DNA from: Aegilops tauschii subsp. strangulata
Lineage: Eukaryota > Streptophyta > Magnoliopsida > Poales > Poaceae
NCBI RefSeq assembly: GCF_002575655.3
Contig: NC_053035.3
Location: forward strand, 377,867,792-377,931,791
Direction of reading: 5' to 3'
DNA length: 64,000 nucleotides
Shown here: positions 57,521-64,000 of the stretch, in pieces
Position numbering within the stretch: the first letter of the stretch is position 1
Layout of the letters: every line of letters begins with the position of its first letter
Position numbers and translations under genes: made by a program
Notes under the pieces: model-generated
Told to the model about the DNA's origin: nothing
What the model saw: the letters and a program-made list of their open reading frames with translations, nothing else
Databases searched by the model: none

Positions 57521-58854
57521 TAGGTCTATGCGTAGTTTCTATGCACGAGTAGAACACAAAGTAGTTGTGGGCGTTGATGTTGCCAATTCTTCTTGCCGCT
57601 ACTAGTCTTATCTTGTTTCGGCGGCATTGTGGGATGAAGCGGCCCGGACCGACCTTACACGTACGCTTACGTGAGACAGGTTCCACCGACTGACATGCAC
57701 TAGATGCATAAGGTGGCTAGCGGGTGTCTGTCTCTCCTACTTTAGTCGGAACGGATTCGATGAAAAGGGTCCTTATGAAGGGTAAATAGAAATTGGCAAA
57801 TCACGTTGTGGTCATACGTAGGTAAGAAACGTTCTTGCTAGAAACCTACAAACCACGTAAAAAAAAACTTGCAACAACAATTAGAGGACGTCTAACTTGT
57901 TTTTGCAGCAAGTGCTATGTGATGTGATATGGCCAGAAGATGTGATGAATGATATATGTGATGTATGAGATTGATCATATTCTTGTAATAGGAATCACGA
58001 CTTGCATGTCGATGAGTATGACAACCGGCAGGAGCCATAGGAGTTGTCTTTATTTTTTGTATGACCTGTGTGTCATTGAATAACGCCATGTAAATTACTT
58101 TACTTTATTGCTAAGCGCGTTAGCCATAGAAGTAGAAGTAATCGTTGGCGTGACAACTTCATGAAGACACAATGATGGAGATCATGATGATGGAGATCAT
58201 GGTGTCATGCCGGTGACAAAGATGATCATGGTGCCCCGAAGATGGAGATCAAAGGAGCAAAATGATATTGGCCATATCATGTCACTATTTGATTGCATGT
58301 GATGTTTATCATGTTTTTGCATCTTATTTGCTTAGAACGACGGTAGCAAGTAGGATGATCCCTTATAATAATTTCAAGAAAGTGTTCACCCTAACTGTGC
58401 ACCGTTGCGAAGGTTCGTCGTTTCGAAGCACCACGTGATGATCGGGTGTGATAGATTCTTACGTTCGAATACAACGGGTGTTGACGAGCCTAGCATGTAC
58501 AGACATGGCCTCGGCACACACGCAATACACTTAGGTTGACTTGACGAGCCTAGCATGTACAGACATGGCCTCGGAACACAAGAGACCGAAAGGTCGAACA
58601 TGAGTCGTATAGCAGATACGATCAACATGGAGATGTTCACCGATGATGACTAGTCCGTCTCACGTGATGATCGGACACGGCCTAGTTTGACTCGGATCAT
58701 GTATCACTTAGATGACTAGAGGGATGTCTATCTGAGTGGGAGTTCATTAATCAGACGAACTTCATTATCATGAACATAGTCAAAAGGTCTTTGCGAATTA
58801 TGTCTTGCGCTTTAAGTTCTACTGGTTTAGATATGTTCCTAGAGAAAATTTAGT
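57521..58854. other. Angela-like leader, noncoding, with a 60-bp direct duplication
   Basis: No coding domain. A segment beginning TTGACGAGCCTAGCATGTAC occurs at 58481 and again at 58541, exactly 60 bases apart, nearly identical over about 40 bases. Confidence 0.6.
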
Positions 58855-59700
58855 TGAAAGTTGGTAGTAGCAATTATGCGGACTGGGTCCGTAAACTGAG
58901 GATTGTCCTCATTACTACACAGAAGGCTTATGTCCTTAATGCACCGCTCGGTGTACTGAACCTCAGCGTCGTCTGTAGATGTTACGAAACATCTGACATA
59001 CACGTTTTGATAACTACGTGATAGTTCAGTGCGGTTTAGAATTGTGGCACCCAAGACGTTTTTGAAACGTCGCAGAACATGTGAGATGTTCCGAAGACTG
59101 AAATTGGGATTTCAGACTAGTGCCCACGTCAAGAGGTATGAGACCTCTGACAAGTTTCCTAAGCCTGCAAACTAAGGGAGAAAAGCTCAATCGTTGAGCG
59201 TGTGCTCAGATTGTCTGAGTGCCACAATCGCTTGAATCGAGTGGGAGTTATTCTCCCAGATGAGATAGTGATAGTTCTCCATAGTCACTGCCACCAAGCT
59301 AGTAGAGCTTCGTGATGAACTATAACATATCAAGGATAGTTATGATGATCCTTGAGCTATTCGCGATGTTTGACACCGCGAGAGTAGAAATCAAGAAGGA
59401 GCATCAATTGTTGATGGTTAGTAGAACCACTAGTTTAAGAAGGGCAAGGGCAAAAGGGATACTTCATGAAACAGCAAGTCGTTTGCTGCTCTAGTGAAGA
59501 ATCCCAAGGTTGAACCCAAACCCGAGACTAAGTGCTTCTGTAATAAGAGGAACGGTCACTGAAGCAGTACTACCCTAGATACTTGGTAGATGAGAAGACA
59601 GGCAAGGTCGACAGAAGTATATTGGATATACGTCATATGAATGTGTACTTTACTAGTACTCCCAGCAGCACCAGGGTATTAGATACCGGTTCGGTTGCTA
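58855..59700 (+). pseudogene. Angela-like gag and protease remnants
   Basis: Gag remnant SNYADWVRKLRIVLITTQKA at about 58865-58925, then broken frames. A degenerate zinc knuckle (CFCNKRNGH-stop) lies near 59530-59570. The protease motif LDTGSVAKC is near 59680. Stops and shifts prevent any long frame; the best frames are about 60 codons. Confidence 0.7.
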
Positions 59701-59989
59701 AGTGTTAGTAACTCGAAATAAAAGCTGTGGAATAAATGGAGACTAGCTAAAGGTGAGATGACGATATGTGTTGGAAGTGTTTCCAAGGTTGATGTGATCA
59801 AGCATCGCATGCTCCCTCTACCATCGAGATTTGGTGGTTGCGTTGAACATGATTGGATTATGTTTACCGCAAAACGGTTATTCATTTAAGGAGAATAATG
59901 GTTACTCTGTTTATTTGAATAATACCTTCAATGGTCTTGCACCCAAAATGAATCTCGATCGTAGTGATACACATGTTCATGCCAAAAAG

Positions 59990-60960
59990 GGTATATGATA
60001 GTAATGATAGTACCACATACTTGTGGCACTGCCACTTGAGTCATATTGGTATAGAACGCATGAGGAAGCTCCATGTGGATGGATCTTTGGACTCACTCAT
60101 TTTTGAAAAGATTGAGACATGCGAACCATGTCTATTGGTATATATGCATGAAGAAACTCCATGCAGATGGATCATTTAGACTCACTTGATTATGAATCAC
60201 TTGAGACATGCAAATCATACCACATGGGCAAGATGACTGAAAGTCCTCGTTTTCAGTAAGATGGAACAAGAGAGCAACTTATTGGAAGTAATACATTTTG
60301 ATGTATGCAGTCCAATGAGTGCTGAGGCATGCAGTGGATATCATTATGTTCTTACTTCACAGATGATTTGAGTAGATGCTGAGAATATTTACTTGATGAA
60401 ACACAAGTCTGAATTATTGAAAGGTTCAAGTAATTTCAGAGTGAAGTTGAAGATCGTCGTGACAAGAGGATAAAATGTCTGTGATATGATCATAGAGATG
60501 AGTATCTGAGTTACGAGTTTGGCACACAACTAAGACATTGTGGAAAGTGTTTCACAATTAATACCGCCTGGAACACCATAGTGTGATGATGTGTCCGGAC
60601 ATCATAGCTGCACCCTATTGGATATGGTGCATACCATGATGTCTCTTATCGAATTACCACTATCGTTTATGGGTTAGGCATTAGAGACAACCGCATTCAC
60701 TTTAAAAGGGGCACCACGCAATTCCGTTGAGACGACACCGTTTAGAGAAACCTAAGTTGTCGTTTCTTAAAAGTTTGGGGCTGCGATGCTTATGTGAAAA
60801 AGTTTCAGGCTGATAAGCTCGAACCCAAAGCGGATAAATGCATCTTCATAGAATACCCAAGAATAGTTGGGTATACCTCCTATTTCAGATCTGGAAGCAA
60901 AGGTAATTGCTTCTAGAAACAGTTCCTTTCTCGAGGAAAAGTTTCTCTCGAAAGAATTGA
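59990..60960 (+). pseudogene. Angela-like integrase remnant
   Basis: GAG-pre-integrase and zinc-finger region: TTYLWHCHLSHIGIERM followed by ETCEPC at 60117-60134, in one frame from 59964 to 60179. Partial integrase core follows (FDVCSPMSAEACSGYHYVL, near 60299) in a broken frame. The pattern H...H...C..C is kept although most of the core is shifted. Confidence 0.7.
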
Positions 60961-61151
60961 GTGGGAGGATGGTGGAGACTTGATAAGGTTATTGAACCGT
61001 CACTTCAACTAGTGTGTAGCTGGGCACAGGAAGTTGTTCCTGTGGCACCTACACTAATTGAAGTGGAAGCTTATGATAGTGATCATGAAACTTCGGATCA
61101 AGTCACTACCAAACCTCGTAGGATGACGAGGATGCGTAATACTTCAGAGTA

Positions 61152-62400
61152 GTGCGTGATCCTGTCTTGGAAGTCATGTTGTTGGACAACGATGAACCTA
61201 TGAGCTATGGAGAAGCGATGGTGGGCCCATATTCCGACAAATGGTTAGAAGCCATGAAATCCGAGATAAATGGAACTTTGAGAAGAAGACGGACTTGGAC
61301 GGTAATGTTACCGTCTATGAAGCTCGACTTGTGGCAAAGAGTATTTCCACAAGTTCAAGGAGTTGACTACGATGAGATTTTCTCATCCGTAGCGATGCTT
61401 AAGTCTGTCGGAATCATGTTAGCATTAGCTACATTTATGAAATCTGGCAGATAGATGTCAAAACAAGTTTCCTTACCAGTTTTTCGTAAGGAAAGGTTGT
61501 ATGTGATACAATCAGAAAGGTTTTGTCGATCCTAAGGATGCTAAAAGGTATGCTAGCTCCAGCGATCCTTCCAAGGACTGGAGTAAGCATCTCGGAGTTG
61601 GAATGTACACTTTGATGAGATGATCAAAGATTTTGGATTTATACAAAGTTTATTAGAAACTTGTATTTACAATAAAGTGAGTGGGAGCGCTACAACATTT
61701 CTGATAAGTATATGTGAATGACATATTGTTGATCCGAAATGATGTAAAATTTCTGGAAAGCATAAAGGGTTGTTTGAAAGGAGTTTTTCAAAGGAAGACC
61801 TGGATAAAGCTGCTTACACATTGGGCATCAAGATCTATAGAGATAGATCAAGACGCTTGATGATACTTTCAAAGAACGCACACCTTGACATGATTTTGAA
61901 AGAGTTCAAATAGATCAGCAAAGAAGGAGTTCTTGGCTGTGTTACAAGGTGTGAGTATTGAGTAAGACTCAAGACCTGACCACAGCAGAAGAAAGAGAAA
62001 GGACGAAGGTCGTCCCCTATGCTTCAGACGTAGGCTCTACAGTATGCTATGCTGTGTACCGCACATGAAGTGTGCCTTGCCATGAGTTGGTCAAGGGGTA
62101 CAATAGTGATCCGGGAATGGATCACATGACAGCGGTCGAACTTATCCTTAGTATCTACTGGACTAAGGAATTTTCTCGATTATGGAGGTGAAAGGGAGTT
62201 CGTCGTAAAGGGTTACGTCGATACGAACTTTGACACTAATCCGGATGGCTCTGAGTAGTAAACCGGATTCGTATAGTAGAACAATTATTTGAAATGGCTC
62301 CAAATAGCGCGTGGTAGCATCCACAAGATGATATAGATATTCATAAAGCACACACGGATCTGAAAGGTTCAGACCCGTTGACTAATAACCTCTCTCACAA
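61152..62400 (+). pseudogene. Angela-like RT and RNase H remnants
   Basis: The frame 61152-61454 has KWLEAMKSEINGTLRRRRTW and QGVDYDEIFSSVAMLKSVG; between them about 40 residues of the usual RT are missing. The catalytic box reads YVND at 61711-61722 where YVDD is normal, so one catalytic Asp is lost. Near 61825 is GIKIYRDRSRRLMILSKNAH, and RNase H pieces (GYVDTNFDTNPDGSE) lie near 62211. Frames are broken throughout. Confidence 0.75.
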
Positions 62401-62433
62401 GCATAACATGATCAAACCAGAACTCATTGAGTG

Positions 62434-62558
62434 TTAATCACATAGAGATGTGAACTAGATTGTTGACTCTAGTAAACTCTTGGGTGTTTGGTCACATGGT
62501 GATGTGACCTGTCAGTGTTAATCACATGGTGATGTGAACTAGATTATTGACTCTAGTG
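62434..62558 (+). repeat. Direct repeat before the Angela-like 3' LTR
   Basis: A 41-bp segment starting TTAATCACAT occurs at about 62434 and 62518, 84 bases apart with a few differences, just before the polypurine tract. Confidence 0.65.
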
Positions 62559-62570
62559 CAAGTGGGAGAC
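62556..62570 (+). other. Angela-like polypurine tract
   Basis: Purine-rich GCAAGTGGGAGAC directly before the 3' LTR. Confidence 0.65.
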
Positions 62571-64000
62571 TGTTGGAAATATGCCCTAGAGGCAATAATA
62601 AATAGGTTATTATTATATTTCCTTGTTCATGATAATCGTTTATTATCCATGCTAGAATTGTATTGATAGGAAACTCAGATACATGTGTGGATACATAGAC
62701 AACACCATGTCCCTAGTAAGCCTCTAGTTGACTAGCTCGTTGATCAATAGATGGTTACGGTTTCCTGACCATGGACATTGGATGTCGTTGATAACGGGAT
62801 CACATCATTAGGAGAATGATGTGATGGACAAGACCCAATCCTAAGCCTAGCACAAGATCGTGTAGTTCGTTTGCTCAGAGCTTTTCTAATGTCAAGTATC
62901 ACTTCCTTAGACCATGAGATTGTGCAACTCCCGGATACCGTAGGAATGCTTTGGGTGTGCCAAACGTCACAACGTAACTGGGTGGCTATAAAGGTGCACT
63001 ACGGGTATCTCCGAAAGTGTCTGTTGGGTTGGCACGAATCGAGACTGGGATTTGTCACTCCGTGTAAACGGAGAGGTATCTCTGGGCCCACTCGGTAGGA
63101 CATCATCATTATGTGCACAATGTGACCAAGGAGTTGATCACGGGATGATGTGAGTTACGGAACGAGTAAAGAGACTTGCCGGTAACGAGATTGAACAAGG
63201 TATAGGGATACCGACGATCGAATCTCGGGCAAGTAACATACCGTTAGACAAAGGGAATTGAATACGGGATTGATTGAATCCCCGACATCGTGGTTCATCC
63301 GATGAGATCATCGTGGAACATGTGGGAGCCAACATGGGTATCCAGATCCCGCTGTTGGTTATTGACCGGAGAACGTCTCGGTCATGTCTGCATGGTTCCC
63401 GAACCCGTAGGGTCTACACGCTTAAGGTTCAATGACGCTAGGGTTATAGGGAAAGCATGTACGTGGTTACCGAATGTTGTTCGGAGTCCCGGATGAGATC
63501 CCGGACGTCACGAGGAGTTCCGGAATGGTCCGGAGGTAAAGATTTATATATGGGAAGTCCTGTTTTGGTCACCGGAAAAGTTTCGGGTGAAATCGGTAAT
63601 GTACCGGGACCACCGGGAGGGTCCCGGGGGTCCACCAAGTGGGGCCACCAGCCCCAGAAGGCTGCGTGGGCCAAGTGTGGGAGGGGACCAGCCCCAGGTG
63701 GGCTGGTGCGCCCCCCCACCAAGGCCCAAGGCGCATGGGAGAGTGGGAGGGGGCAAACCCTAGGTCCAGATGGGCCTTAGGGCCCATCTAGTGGGGCGCC
63801 TCCCCCTCTCCTCCCCTTGGCCGCCCCCTTGATGGGATCTAGGGCTGGCTGCCTCCTCTTGGGGGTGGAAACCCTAAGGGGGGCGCAGCCCCCTTCCCCC
63901 CTATATATACTTGAGGTTTGGGCTGCCATACACACACGAGAAAGTCTCCTTTTGGTGCTGCCCTACCCCTCTCCCTCCTCCTCCTCTCCCACGGTGCTTG
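62571..64000 (+). repeat. Angela-like 3' LTR, first 1430 bp
   Basis: Starts TGTTGGAAAT. It aligns without gaps to 55721-57150 at a constant offset of 6850, with two substitutions. The remaining 356 bp lie outside the window. Confidence 0.93.

Larger units (their letters stand above)
55721..64000 (+). mobile_element. Angela/BARE-like Ty1/copia element, 3' end off window
   Basis: The 5' LTR 55721-57506 and the visible part of the 3' LTR (62571-64000) differ at two of 1430 bases. The LTR starts TGTTGGAAATATGCCC and ends TTCCCCAACA, as in the Angela/BARE/WIS group. The internal 5064 bp shows Copia order: gag (58855), CX2C-type knuckle and DTG (59680), GAG-pre-integrase (60000), integrase (60290), RT (61150-61730), RNase H remnants to about 62300, all broken by stops and frameshifts. 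The left flank is AAATT; the right one is not visible. A recently moved, non-autonomous copy. Confidence 0.92.

Overview
The window is eukaryotic, most likely from a Triticeae grass (wheat, Aegilops, rye or barley). About half is nested LTR retrotransposons: two Ty3/gypsy chromoviruses with long LTRs, a Tat-like gypsy element with an antisense gene, and a Copia element whose LTR start is typical of the Angela/BARE/WIS group. No bacterial-type operon, tRNA, rRNA or CRISPR array was found.

Layout. 1-7215: 5' part of a minus-strand chromovirus (gypsy-1), with LTR 4534-7215. 7221-22129: unit A, a many-exon Ulp1-like (C48 peptidase) gene copy, then degenerate GTGCCTC-rich repeats and an antisense DEDDy 3'-5' exonuclease pseudogene (20239-21508). 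22130-24835: unit B, only the 5' end of the same gene, then a tandem array of about 600 bp per higher-order period. 24841-45954: unit C, a second long copy of the Ulp1-like gene, split in its 5' UTR by the Tat-like element (25179-34273). 45955-47949: two tandem-repeat families. 47950-55720: a second chromovirus (gypsy-2) inserted in the 146-bp satellite. 55721-64000: an Angela-like Copia element inserted in the RNase H domain of gypsy-2; its 3' LTR runs off the window.

The most unusual content is the tandem Ulp1-like family. Each long copy encodes a plant-specific N-terminal domain (DUF1985-like), a charged low-complexity region built partly from duplicated exons, and three consecutive Ulp1-like folds. 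Folds 1 and 2 keep His, Asp, Gln and Cys. Fold 3 has Arg at the His position and no Cys in both copies, so it looks like an old pseudo-protease domain. Both copies carry different frameshifts and stops and are annotated as pseudogenes, although the catalytic exons remain well preserved.

Inferred order of events: tandem duplication of the Ulp1-like units together with GTGCCTC repeats; truncation of unit B; Tat-like insertion in unit C (LTRs about 3% different); gypsy-1 insertion next to unit A and gypsy-2 insertion in the satellite (relative order not determinable here); last, the Angela-like insertion (2 differences in 1430 visible LTR bases). All alignments were done by eye, so counts and exon borders are approximate unless a splice site or boundary is given.
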